Source: Candidatus Freyrarchaeum guaymasense
GTDB taxonomy: Archaea > Asgardarchaeota > Jordarchaeia > Jordarchaeales > Freyrarchaeaceae
NCBI GenBank assembly: GCA_030587405.1
Contig: JAUQZD010000059.1
Span: 1 to 56,183, forward strand
Direction of reading: 5' to 3'
Length of the DNA stretch: 56,183 bases
Shown here piece by piece: positions 40,518-47,891 of the stretch. Each line of letters begins with the position of its first letter. Position 1 is the stretch's first letter. Under the pieces are notes generated by a model. That model was not told the DNA's origin and ran no database searches. It saw nothing but the letters and a program-made list of their open reading frames with translations. A program made the translations under genes and the position numbers.

Positions 40518-41915
40518 TTAGCTAGGCTGCCTCTTCCTTCCTGTTTCCGTTATGAAGCATAATGCTATTAACACCATTACTGTTAGTGCTATTACGAAGA
40601 GGATTGCCCCGGTGAACGTCCCTGGTATGGGTATGGGTGGCGGCGGGGGGATTACGAGGGCGAGGGGGCCCATAAGTGACATGTATGAGGCGAGGGTTTC
40701 GTAGTGGACTATTGATGAGAACATGTAGGATGCTGACTGCTTGAAGATCGACTCCATGGCTAACGGAATCACAACTCCACCAGCCTGCCCGAAGAAGAGC
40801 AGAAAGCCTACTGATGTACCGGCCAGTGGAGGCCCTATCGATTCCAGCTCCACGTTGACCTCTAATGAAATCGGCAGCGCGGCGAGGAGGAAGAAACCGT
40901 TAAAGAACGCTGCGAGCAGGAGGAGCGCCCCACTCATCGTCCCGAGGGCGAAGAGCGTGGGGATTACTGTGAAGGGGACTATTAGGAGGAATGGCTTCCT
41001 GAGCCCAACCCTGTCGGAGAGCCTAGGTATGATTATGCACCCCATGATTCCTCCTATCGTTATAGTGGCTGCCACAACCCCTCCAAAGAGCTCCTGTCCG
41101 CGCGTCACGGCCGAGTAGAAGAGTTGGGGGTAACTGTAAACTAAGTAAAACTCGAAGAACTTCTGGGGGAGGGGCTCGTTGGACGCTATTATCCTCTCTA
41201 TGAAGGTCATGAGGCCAACGTATCCTCCAAAGCTGACGAGGAATCCGAAGGCTAGGATCCAAAAGTCCTTAACTCGGAAAATCCTTGAAACAGCCTCTCT
41301 CATGGGCGGAGTGGCGGTAGCCTCGCTGACCGGCTGCGGCGGCTTCTCCTTCGACTTCAAGAAGAAGAATGCCCCCGCGATGATCGCCACTACCCCGTAA
41401 ACTAGGAGTGCCGGCCTGAAGCCTAGGAGGTAGGTGAGCGGCGGGGTTAGCCCGAGGCCGAGGGTTATTCCCAGAAACTGGGCGAGGGTTGCTACGCCTT
41501 GGGCAAAACCTCTCTCCTCCAATGGAAACCAGTTGGTGACAACCTTCGAAACGCTCGAGAAGACAAAGGCGCCTGCAGCCCCTAGAAGAAGCTGGAATGC
41601 TAGAAGCACCTCGATGCTTGGAGCAAACGCCCTTCCCACCCCGATCAGGATGAAGAGTACGGCGGCTATCGCCGTTGCAAACCGCCATCCTTTCTTATCA
41701 ACTATGATGCCGGCGGGAACGGCGAACAGCAGGAAGACTAGGGGTATACCCGCCGTCAACATCGTGATGGCCGTCTCGCTGAAAACAGGGAAGAATTCCT
41801 GTCTAACCGTGGACGAGAGGGGGGCAAAGCTTATCCAGAGCAAGCCTCCGAGGAGAAACACCACCCAGAATGATGCAAGGACAACCCACCTCTCCCTGTA
41901 AACTACCCCAGACAT
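40518..41915 (-). CDS. MFS transporter
   Basis: A 465-residue major facilitator with 12 predicted membrane segments. The family motif between segments 2 and 3 is seen as GIIVDKKGWRFAT, and WFPLEERGFAQGVATLAQFLG matches the segment 4-5 loop of the nitrate/cyanate/hexuronate-like transporters. The central cytoplasmic loop follows KSKEKPPQPV; a Pro-rich loop (PPPPPIPIPGT) precedes the last segment. It would import or export an anion or organic acid driven by protons. Start: ATG at 41915 with GGTGATGGGG; GTG 41924 and ATG 41921 are alternatives. Its neighbours are acid-activation genes, so an organic-acid substrate is plausible. Confidence 0.85.
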   Translation of the reverse strand: MSGVVYRERWVVLASFWVVFLLGGLLWISFAPLSSTVRQEFFPVFSETAITMLTAGIPLVFLLFAVPAGIIVDKKGWRFATAIAAVLFILIGVGRAFAPSIEVLLAFQLLLGAAGAFVFSSVSKVVTNWFPLEERGFAQGVATLAQFLGITLGLGLTPPLTYLLGFRPALLVYGVVAIIAGAFFFLKSKEKPPQPVSEATATPPMREAVSRIFRVKDFWILAFGFLVSFGGYVGLMTFIERIIASNEPLPQKFFEFYLVYSYPQLFYSAVTRGQELFGGVVAATITIGGIMGCIIIPRLSDRVGLRKPFLLIVPFTVIPTLFALGTMSGALLLLAAFFNGFFLLAALPISLEVNVELESIGPPLAGTSVGFLLFFGQAGGVVIPLAMESIFKQSASYMFSSIVHYETLASYMSLMGPLALVIPPPPPIPIPGTFTGAILFVIALTVMVLIALCFITETGRKRQPS

Positions 41916-41924
41916 CCCCATCAC

Positions 41925-42316
41925 CGTTGAGCCAAACTAACCTGTAAAGAATAAGAAATAACAAAATTAAATAATAAATTTTTTGTATTTAACTATGGAA
42001 TTCACCCGGTCACATCAAAATTTTACTCCTAATTAAGTGGGTGTTGAAGAAGGCGGTTAGGCAATCCTCTCTTCCCTATGTCTCCAAACACCTATTTATG
42101 GAGCCACACGCCTCCAACTTCGGAGCCATCCCGACCTAAAAATTGACGTTCAAGGAGAGCCCCCTTTAAGTTTAAAAGAAGCTTGTAAAGGCTTCCCTTG
42201 CTCCCTTACTTAGATGTTTCTTCAACGAGTGTTCCAGCAGTGTCTTTATGGTTGAAAGCGTGCGTCCCCTCCTCCATTTTCGTCATAACGCAGGCTGAAA
42301 AACTAAAATAAGAAGA
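41925..42316. other. Intergenic stretch with AT-rich promoter region
   Basis: 41945-41995 is unusually AT-rich (AATTAAATAATAAATTTTTTG) and probably holds the promoter of the leftward MFS gene. Between 42180 and 42290 the minus strand has open, Lys/Leu-rich frames (for example TLSTIKTLLEHSLKKHL) that may be an eroded small gene; too little remains to name it. Confidence 0.4.
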
Positions 42317-42739
42317 ATGATGAAAGTATTCCTGCCTACAGCTTGGATTGTGGGATCTTTGAGGGAGGAAGTCGTTAACTGGTGGAAGCAGGCTTTAAGG
42401 GACTTGGAGGCTGCAAGGAAAAACGTCGAGGTTGGCGAGTACTATGTGGCCGCCTTCCTTGTTCATCAGGCTGTGGAGAAGGCTTTAAAAGCACTTTGCA
42501 TCCACAAGCATGGCGAGCTGGAGAAGACGCATTCGCTTATTTCCTTAGGACGGCGGGTTGGAGTTCCGGAGGACTTTCACAGCCTACTGCGGAGGATCGC
42601 TCCTGACTTCGTGATGGCTAGGTATCCTAACGCCGCCCATGGTCTCCCGTACGAGCTGTATGATGTGGAGATAGTGAAGGAGAGAGTGGAGATAGCTGAG
42701 AGGGTTTTGAGATGGGTGGAAGAGAACCTGAAGAGTTAA
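42317..42739 (+). CDS. HEPN-domain protein (pair 3, intact)
   Basis: A HEPN-domain protein of up to 140 residues: VNWWKQALRDLEAARKNVEVGEYYVAAFLVHQAVEKALKAL (helices 1-2), EKTHSLISLGRRVG, and the RYPNAAHGLPYELYDVE segment before a long terminal helix. The frame is uninterrupted, unlike copies at 37.2 and 45.4 kb. No clear R-x4-6-H is seen around the conserved His (HGELEKTH), so RNase activity is uncertain. The start could be the ATG at 42317/42320 or the TTG at 42359 (which begins at the first family helix). Overlaps the MNT gene by 28 bases. Confidence 0.85.
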   Translation: MMKVFLPTAWIVGSLREEVVNWWKQALRDLEAARKNVEVGEYYVAAFLVHQAVEKALKALCIHKHGELEKTHSLISLGRRVGVPEDFHSLLRRIAPDFVMARYPNAAHGLPYELYDVEIVKERVEIAERVLRWVEENLKS

Positions 42740-43023
42740 GGGTTTTCCTGCGGAGAGTAAAGGAAGCCTACAATCCTGAAAGGATGATTCTTTTCGGAAG
42801 CAGGGCTAGAGGAGACCACCTGAAGGACAGCGACTACGACTTGATTATTGTAAGCGAGAAATTTAGAGGAGTTCACTTCTTGGAGAGGATATCTAGGCTC
42901 CTAGAATTGCTCGACGAGGACGTAGCAGTCGACCTGTTGCCTTACACTCCTGAGGAATTCGAAAAGAAGAGAAGGGAAATAGGAATAGTCAGGAAGGCCG
43001 TAGAGGAGGGAGTGGAAATCTAG
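42712..43023 (+). CDS. MNT-type minimal nucleotidyltransferase (pair 3, intact)
   Basis: A 103-residue MNT protein with an intact catalytic motif MILFGSRARGDHLKDSDYDLIIV (GS near residue 29, D-x-D near 41) and a third acidic residue in VAVDLLPYTPEEFEKK. It would transfer nucleotides to the HEPN partner and keep it silent. ATG at 42712 lies inside the HEPN gene's 3' end; its long overlap ensures coupled expression. This is the only one of the window's HEPN-MNT pairs in which both genes look whole. Confidence 0.88.
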   Translation: MGGREPEELRVFLRRVKEAYNPERMILFGSRARGDHLKDSDYDLIIVSEKFRGVHFLERISRLLELLDEDVAVDLLPYTPEEFEKKRREIGIVRKAVEEGVEI

Positions 43024-43138
43024 CAGAAAAGGGCATTTGATCCTCCCCGCGGCCTCAGGGAGCCTGCTCTAATAGTATACAAAAACGCTTTTGTTTCTCA
43101 ACACTTATAATGTTATTGAATGGCTTGTGGGGGTGTAT

Positions 43139-43375
43139 GTGACGGCTTCCCGTGTCATGGTGAATCCTGAGAGGTGTGTCGGCTGCTTGGCGTGCCAGCT
43201 TGCATGCTCCCTCAAGAACTACGGGTCTTTCAGCCTCTCGAAGGCTATGATAAGAATTTCAAGGGTGGGGGGAGCGATGCGGGTAGAGTATTCTGAGGAT
43301 TGTAAGGGATGCCTCGAATGTGTGAAGTGGTGTCTTTACGGCGCCTTAACGGTTGGGGGTGGAGGAGCTGGCTGA
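43139..43375 (+). CDS. Two-cluster ferredoxin-like protein, AOR partner
   Basis: A 78-residue protein with two [4Fe-4S] motifs: CVGCLACQLAC (near residue 12) and CKGCLECVKWC (near residue 58), each C-x2-C-x2-C-x3-C, linked by a longer basic segment. This is the form of the electron-transfer subunits that accompany some aldehyde/AOR-family oxidoreductases. GTG at 43139 is preferred (GGGGGTGT just upstream) to the longer frame beginning 43091. It overlaps the AOR gene by 23 bases, so the two are made together and the protein probably carries electrons from the AOR to soluble ferredoxin or a membrane acceptor. Confidence 0.85.
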   Translation: MTASRVMVNPERCVGCLACQLACSLKNYGSFSLSKAMIRISRVGGAMRVEYSEDCKGCLECVKWCLYGALTVGGGGAG

Positions 43376-45272
43376 ACTCTACGGTTACGCTGGGAAAGTG
43401 CTCCACGTCGACCTTTCCAAGGGGGAGGTCAGCGTTAAGCCATTAGACCTTGGGTATGCTGAAAGCCTGATAGGAGGGTTCGGCGTTAACAACAGGATCG
43501 CCTACGAGGCTGCTCCAGCTGGCGTCGACCCCCTCGCACCGGAGAGCGTTGTGATCTTCGGGGCAGGACCCCTCAACGGAACCCTTGCTCCTGGAGCTGC
43601 AAAGATCCACGTGACAGCTAAGATGCCTCTCACAGGGCTCTATGGCACGTCCGGCGGAGGAGGAGGGTTCGCGGCCCAGTTAAAGTTCGCAGGCTACGAC
43701 CATCTAGTGGTTACCGGGAGGGCTGACAAGCCAACCTACATTTCCATAGAGGATGATGAGGTGAGGCTTAAGGACGCGGGAGACCTGTGGGGGGGAATGA
43801 TCTATGATGTGACGAAGAGGCTTTGGGAGGAGTATCCGGGGTCAAGCGTCGTAGCCGTAGGGCCTGCAGGGGAGAGGCTGGTTAAGTTTTCACTAGCCCT
43901 CGTGGACAACGTTGCCACGCTCGGCAGAGGCGGCCTAGGAGCGGTTTTCGGGTCGAAGAACCTTAAGGCGGTCGTTGTTAGGGGGAGCGGGGAGGTAAGG
44001 GTTGCAGACGCTGAAAGGTTCATGGACGCCGTCAAAGGACTTTACGAGAGGATAGAAAGGTATCCGTTCAGGTCCTTCGTAACGGAGTACGGGATGATGG
44101 CTGGCTGGGGTGCATGGGCTGAAATGTTCCAGATACCGAGGGAGGAGGCTGAAGCATACTTCAACCAGGAGGTGTTCTCTGGTAAGGTTAGGGTTGCAAC
44201 CATAGCATGTCCCTCATGCCCCCTCTCGGACAAGTTCCTGTTCAGGATACCAGGTGAAGAGGTCGAGGTTTGGGCTACAGATTACCTAACCCCTCTAACC
44301 GTCTTCGGCTACCTTTTCCAGATAACAGACTACAGGGATATACTAAGAATCACAGCAACGGTGAACCAGTACGGGTTGGACATGCTCTCCCTCTCGAACC
44401 TCGTAAACTTCATACTGGGAATGTACGGTGAGGGAGCCATCACGCGGGAGGACTTGGGGGGGCTAAAGCCTGAGAGGAACGCTGAAACCATCATCGCCAT
44501 AGCAGGGCTGATCGCTCAGAGGGAGAACATAGGAGACTTGCTGGCTGAAGGGTGGCGGACGATAATTCAGAGGTTTGGCAGGGTGGCGGAGAAGTACGCA
44601 ATGCACGTTAAGGGGTTAGACGTGCTCTACGACCCGCGGAGAACCTACTTCGGCTCGATGGAGTTCGAGCAGCTCGTGTGCCCCCGGGGGCCAACGTCTA
44701 ACTCCGGTGGCTCCCCAACCTACGTGCCGGGGAAAAGCATTGAAGACTTTGAAAGGCACTGCGACAGGGTTGGAGCGCCGAGGGACGCCATAGCTAGAAT
44801 ACTTGAGGGGGGCGAGGTCAACATCGGTAGGCTCGTCAGACACTTCGAGGACTGGTACTCCATCCTAAGCTCCCTAGGAATCTGCAACAGGGCGCAGGTG
44901 AACAGGTTCTACAACATCCGCGTTTGCGCCGAGCTCTACTCCTCCGCAACGGGGATAGAGAAGACGCCGCAGGAGCTTAAGCTGGCGGGGGAGAGAGCGT
45001 GGAACATGCAGAAGATTCTTAACGTAAGGGAGGGACACACGAGAGAGCAGGATAAGCCGCCACGCCAGTGGCTTCAACCATTAACGGAGAGAGGGAGAAG
45101 GTACGTTGCAAGAGACTACTACAGGAAGCGGGTGTTAACCGAGGAGGACTTCGAGAAGGCTCTAAGAGACTACTATGAGGAGAGAGGGTGGAACCCTGAA
45201 ACGGGAACCCCGACGGAGGAGAAACTCCGCCAACTAGGGCTGCAAGAGGTAAAAGGTAAAGCTGGCCGCTGA
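43353..45272 (+). CDS. AOR-family tungsten oxidoreductase, divergent cluster ligand
   Basis: A 639-residue aldehyde:ferredoxin oxidoreductase-family enzyme. It has the N-terminal AOR domain (KVLHVDLSKGEVSV, GPLNGTLAPGAAKIHVTAK, VGPAGERLVKFSLALVDNV, GRGGLGAVFGSKNLKA) that binds the W-bispyranopterin. The usual cluster motif C-x2-C-x3-C is here CPSCPLSD (about residues 286-293): the third Cys is replaced by Asp, though the distant fourth Cys is present (LGIC, residue 511). YGLDMLSLSN replaces the usual GLDTIST. These changes set it apart from the second AOR of the window and from aldehyde oxidoreductases, and place it near BamB/GOR-like branches. The start TTG 43353 is uncertain by a few codons. 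Confidence 0.85.
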   Translation: MGVEELAELYGYAGKVLHVDLSKGEVSVKPLDLGYAESLIGGFGVNNRIAYEAAPAGVDPLAPESVVIFGAGPLNGTLAPGAAKIHVTAKMPLTGLYGTSGGGGGFAAQLKFAGYDHLVVTGRADKPTYISIEDDEVRLKDAGDLWGGMIYDVTKRLWEEYPGSSVVAVGPAGERLVKFSLALVDNVATLGRGGLGAVFGSKNLKAVVVRGSGEVRVADAERFMDAVKGLYERIERYPFRSFVTEYGMMAGWGAWAEMFQIPREEAEAYFNQEVFSGKVRVATIACPSCPLSDKFLFRIPGEEVEVWATDYLTPLTVFGYLFQITDYRDILRITATVNQYGLDMLSLSNLVNFILGMYGEGAITREDLGGLKPERNAETIIAIAGLIAQRENIGDLLAEGWRTIIQRFGRVAEKYAMHVKGLDVLYDPRRTYFGSMEFEQLVCPRGPTSNSGGSPTYVPGKSIEDFERHCDRVGAPRDAIARILEGGEVNIGRLVRHFEDWYSILSSLGICNRAQVNRFYNIRVCAELYSSATGIEKTPQELKLAGERAWNMQKILNVREGHTREQDKPPRQWLQPLTERGRRYVARDYYRKRVLTEEDFEKALRDYYEERGWNPETGTPTEEKLRQLGLQEVKGKAGR

Positions 45273-45396
45273 GCGCCCAAGCAACCTCCCTTTTTCGGTT
45301 TTCAGCATTAAACCGTTTTTGTAAAAGGGGTTTGCGTCACATACCCTCAAGGCATGTGTTGACGGATCCCGCGGACACTTTTCTGGGAGTGCTGCC
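45273..45396. other. Short spacer after the AOR gene
   Basis: Nothing recognised. T-rich words (CTTTTTCGGTTTTC near 45289 and GTTTTTGTAAAAG near 45313) may end transcription of the AOR gene. Confidence 0.35.
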
Positions 45397-45752
45397 TTAC
45401 CCTCTCTTAACGCTTCTAATAACGTCTTCTACATACTTTAACGCCTCCTCAGCTCCCTCCCGCGGTGGCTCATTAGGGCGACGGCAAAGCCGTTAGGAAT
45501 GCTTGGCTGAACATAGTACTGATCCAAGATTCTTGTTATTTCGACGAGTTGCCCAGGTGCGTTAGCCATTTTTAACACGTGGAGAACTGTGCGTCCCCTA
45601 CTTGGTTCTTTAAACGAGGAGCCTTAGCTGCAATCGGCTGCCTACCGAGCAGAGAAGTAAACGTCATCGTAGAATTCCCCCTTCAACGGCCACTTCCCGG
45701 ACTCCGGCTTCCTTCTAGCATGCCTTGACCGGTTCTTATAATACCTCACCAC
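45397..45752 (-). pseudogene. Eroded HEPN gene remnant
   Basis: Reading the minus strand, pieces in shifting frames spell a HEPN protein: YYKNRSRHARR...SGKWPLKGEFYDDVYFSAR (from about 45752), then PIAAKAPRLK, then QLVEITRILDQYYVQPSIPNGFAVA, and finally EGAEEALKYVEDVIRSVKRG with a stop at 45397-45399. Order, spacing and the 'LDQYYV...PNGF' signature match the LD.YYVPTRYPN segment of the other copies here. At least three frame breaks and no ATG show it is dead. No MNT remnant was found on either side. Its orientation is opposite to the AOR and methyltransferase genes it separates. Confidence 0.65.
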
Positions 45753-45858
45753 CCCTCCAGCCTGTCCCTCCGCCAAGGGTTCCTAATGATGCTTTCTAAC
45801 CGCAGTAGTAAGAGCGTTTTCAGGCTGAACGGTGCTTTAGTGGTGCCGAGCGGCAACC

Positions 45859-45867
45859 CTTAAAAGC
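45859..45867 (+). promoter_or_regulatory. Putative TATA box of methyltransferase module 1
   Basis: CTTAAAAGC lies about 50 bases before the ATG at 45915, with GGGTGG just before the start codon. Placement fits a promoter for the UroD-corrinoid pair. Confidence 0.4.
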
Positions 45868-45914
45868 ATTAATCTTCCTTTTCACTGCTCTTAGAGGTTT
45901 TAAAGGGTGGTTTG

Positions 45915-47075
45915 ATGAATGCTAGGGAGCGTGTTTTGAAGGCGTTGGAGCTTGAGGAGCCTGACATGGTTCCCGTCCACAGCATAGCCATCGACGGGAA
46001 TAACGTGAACAAGGTCCTTGGGAAGGAGCCTGAAATGAGCGACTTCGAGTTCATCGCCCTCCTGAAGGAGCAGGACCCTGAACACTACGCTGAAAAGCTG
46101 ACTGAAGCCGTCCCATTGATCGAGGTTGAGCTGTTCTCTGGGATGGTTGAAGCTGCCTTAAAACTGGGCTTTGACGCCATGCAGATAGGTATAATCCCAT
46201 ATGAGGCATTGAACGACAGGGAGCTGACAGATCCCTGGGGGAGAATATGGGAGATGATGGATAATGAGGGGAACATTTTCCCCTTCTACAAGAAGGGCTT
46301 GATCGCTGGCCCGGAGGAATGGGAGAGGTGGCCTAAGCCTGACATCGACAAGCTGGCCGAGGAGGAGTACGAGTTCGTGAAAACAATATATGAGAAGTTT
46401 AAGGATGAGGACATCTACATCATGGCGACGGACGATTTCATAGGGATCTTCGAGTCAACATGGCAGAGCATGGGAATGGTGAACTTTTCAAGGCAGCTGA
46501 TAAAGAACCCGTCCCACATTAAGGAGAGGTTCGAGTTTCAGACGAAGCTTATATGCGAACTGGTGAAGGCTAGCTTCGACGCCGGGCTCGAGGTCTGGGT
46601 TGAGTCAGGCGACCTAGCCTACAAGTCTGGCCCCATGATTAGCCCCGACGCTATGAGGAAGCTCCTCCTGCCATGCTACAAGAAGCTCGTTAACACGGCG
46701 CACAAGCTGGGAGGGAAATGCGTCCTTCACACGGACGGAAACATAATGCCCATCCTTGACCTGATAGTTGAGGCGGGGTTTGACGGGTTGCACAGCTTGG
46801 ATCCGGTGGCAGGAGTGGACATAGCGGAGGTTAAACGGAGGGTGGGCGACAAGCTCTGCCTCCTAGGGAACATAGACGTCTCGTACGTTCTCTCCCATGG
46901 AAGCAAGGAGGATGTGGAGGAGGCTGTGAAGCGGACGATAGAGGTGGCAGCTCCTGGAGGAGGCTTCATACTTTCACCGACGAACATGCATCCGGGGGTT
47001 AAACCGGAAAACCTCAGGTGGATGGTTGAAGCAGCTAGAAGGTATGGAGTGTATCCTATAGGGCAAAGAGGGTGA
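45915..47075 (+). CDS. UroD-family methyltransferase (module 1)
   Basis: A 386-residue protein of the uroporphyrinogen decarboxylase/MtaA/CmuA superfamily. Its beta-barrel signature is seen in ARERVLKALELEEPDMVPVH, DAMQIGIIPYEAL, DDFIGIFESTWQSMG, HTDGNIMPILDLIVEAGFDGLHSLDP and LLGNIDVSYVLSHGS. Adjacency to a corrinoid protein 4 bases downstream means it works as a corrinoid methyltransferase, not in haem synthesis. Methyltransferases of this group bind Zn with His-x-Cys...Cys; here the motif reads HTD with no matching second Cys (SPTNMH), so the metal site is altered or absent. ATG 45915 preceded by GGGTGG. Could demethylate a substrate or move the methyl onward. Confidence 0.85.
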   Translation: MNARERVLKALELEEPDMVPVHSIAIDGNNVNKVLGKEPEMSDFEFIALLKEQDPEHYAEKLTEAVPLIEVELFSGMVEAALKLGFDAMQIGIIPYEALNDRELTDPWGRIWEMMDNEGNIFPFYKKGLIAGPEEWERWPKPDIDKLAEEEYEFVKTIYEKFKDEDIYIMATDDFIGIFESTWQSMGMVNFSRQLIKNPSHIKERFEFQTKLICELVKASFDAGLEVWVESGDLAYKSGPMISPDAMRKLLLPCYKKLVNTAHKLGGKCVLHTDGNIMPILDLIVEAGFDGLHSLDPVAGVDIAEVKRRVGDKLCLLGNIDVSYVLSHGSKEDVEEAVKRTIEVAAPGGGFILSPTNMHPGVKPENLRWMVEAARRYGVYPIGQRG

Positions 47076-47079
47076 AAGG

Positions 47080-47709
47080 GTGGACTTGCTGGCTGCTATA
47101 AGGGACTGCATAGTTAACTTTGACGAGGATAGGATCGAAGAGTACGTTGGAGAAGCTCTCAAGTCGGGTATTCCTCCCAGAGAGATCATAGAGAAGGGTG
47201 TTAAGGCTGGAGCTCAGATTGTAGGGGAGAAGTTTGAGAGGGGAGAGTACTTCCTCCCGGAACTGGTGATGGCTGGAGAGGTGATAAAGAAGGGTGTGGC
47301 AGTGCTGGAGAAAGCCGTTGCTGAGGAGGGAGAGGAGGCAAAGGAAGTAGTGGTCGTTGCCACGGTTCAAGGAGACATCCACGACATAGGCAAGGACCTT
47401 GTCGCGGCGATGCTTAAAGGGAATGGGTTCAAGGTTGTTGACCTTGGAGTGGACGTTCCACCCGAAAAAGTGGTTGAGGCCGTGAAGGAGCACGGCGCCA
47501 AGGTGGTGTGCCTGTCAATGCTCATAACCCCGGCGCTTGAAGGGCTGACGGCAACGGTGGAAGCCCTTAAGGAGGCAGGGTTAAGGGACAGGGTTAAGGT
47601 CGTCATTGGAGGAGCAGCCACGTCACTCGAAATGGTGGAAAGGTACGGTGTAGACTATTACGGCCACGATGCAAACGAGGCGGTAGAAATCTGCAAACAG
47701 ATAATTTAA
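47080..47709 (+). CDS. Corrinoid methyl-carrier protein (module 1)
   Basis: A 209-residue B12-binding protein of the MtaC/MtbC/MttC type. N-terminal four-helix cap (EDRIEEYVGEALKSGIPPREI...ALEKAV) and C-terminal Rossmann domain with the lower-ligand motif GDIHDIGKDLVAAMLKGNGF (His near residue 106), SMLITPALEG and the GGAATS loop. It carries the methyl group on cobalt between a substrate methyltransferase and an acceptor. GTG start at 47080, four bases after the UroD gene, so the pair is one unit. No MtaB/MttB-type substrate enzyme or reductive activase is adjacent; activation must come from elsewhere. Confidence 0.92.
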   Translation: MDLLAAIRDCIVNFDEDRIEEYVGEALKSGIPPREIIEKGVKAGAQIVGEKFERGEYFLPELVMAGEVIKKGVAVLEKAVAEEGEEAKEVVVVATVQGDIHDIGKDLVAAMLKGNGFKVVDLGVDVPPEKVVEAVKEHGAKVVCLSMLITPALEGLTATVEALKEAGLRDRVKVVIGGAATSLEMVERYGVDYYGHDANEAVEICKQII

Positions 47710-47732
47710 CCTAACGGTGGCGCCACCCTTCC

Positions 47733-47891
47733 TCAATCAAAGCTGAGCTTAACCTCAACCCTTCCCGTGTACCCTCCCACTTCGACGGTGAACACTACCG
47801 AGCGCGGTGAAGGTGTACGCTCCACCCATTGGCAACCCGCCTCTTCACCAGCTTCCATTTTTTTCTCAACTGCTTCCCTGATATGCCGCAT
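47733..47891 (-). CDS. Small protein of unknown function (52 residues)
   Basis: On the minus strand, ATG at 47891 opens a 52-residue frame (MRHIREAVEKKMEAG...VVFTVEVGGYTGRVEVKLSFD) directly behind GGGGAAGGGAG, an excellent ribosome site that lies in the last codons of the MFS gene; the two overlap by 26 bases. Composition (amphipathic helix, then alternating-residue beta strands) is protein-like. Family unknown. If real it is cotranslated with the transporter. It is too short for most automatic gene calls. Confidence 0.5.
   Translation of the reverse strand: MRHIREAVEKKMEAGEEAGCQWVERTPSPRSVVFTVEVGGYTGRVEVKLSFD

Noticed and set aside
45915..47075. Haem-pathway uroporphyrinogen decarboxylase (hemE)
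   Set aside because: The corrinoid gene four bases downstream and the absence of haem genes favour a methyltransferase of the same superfamily.
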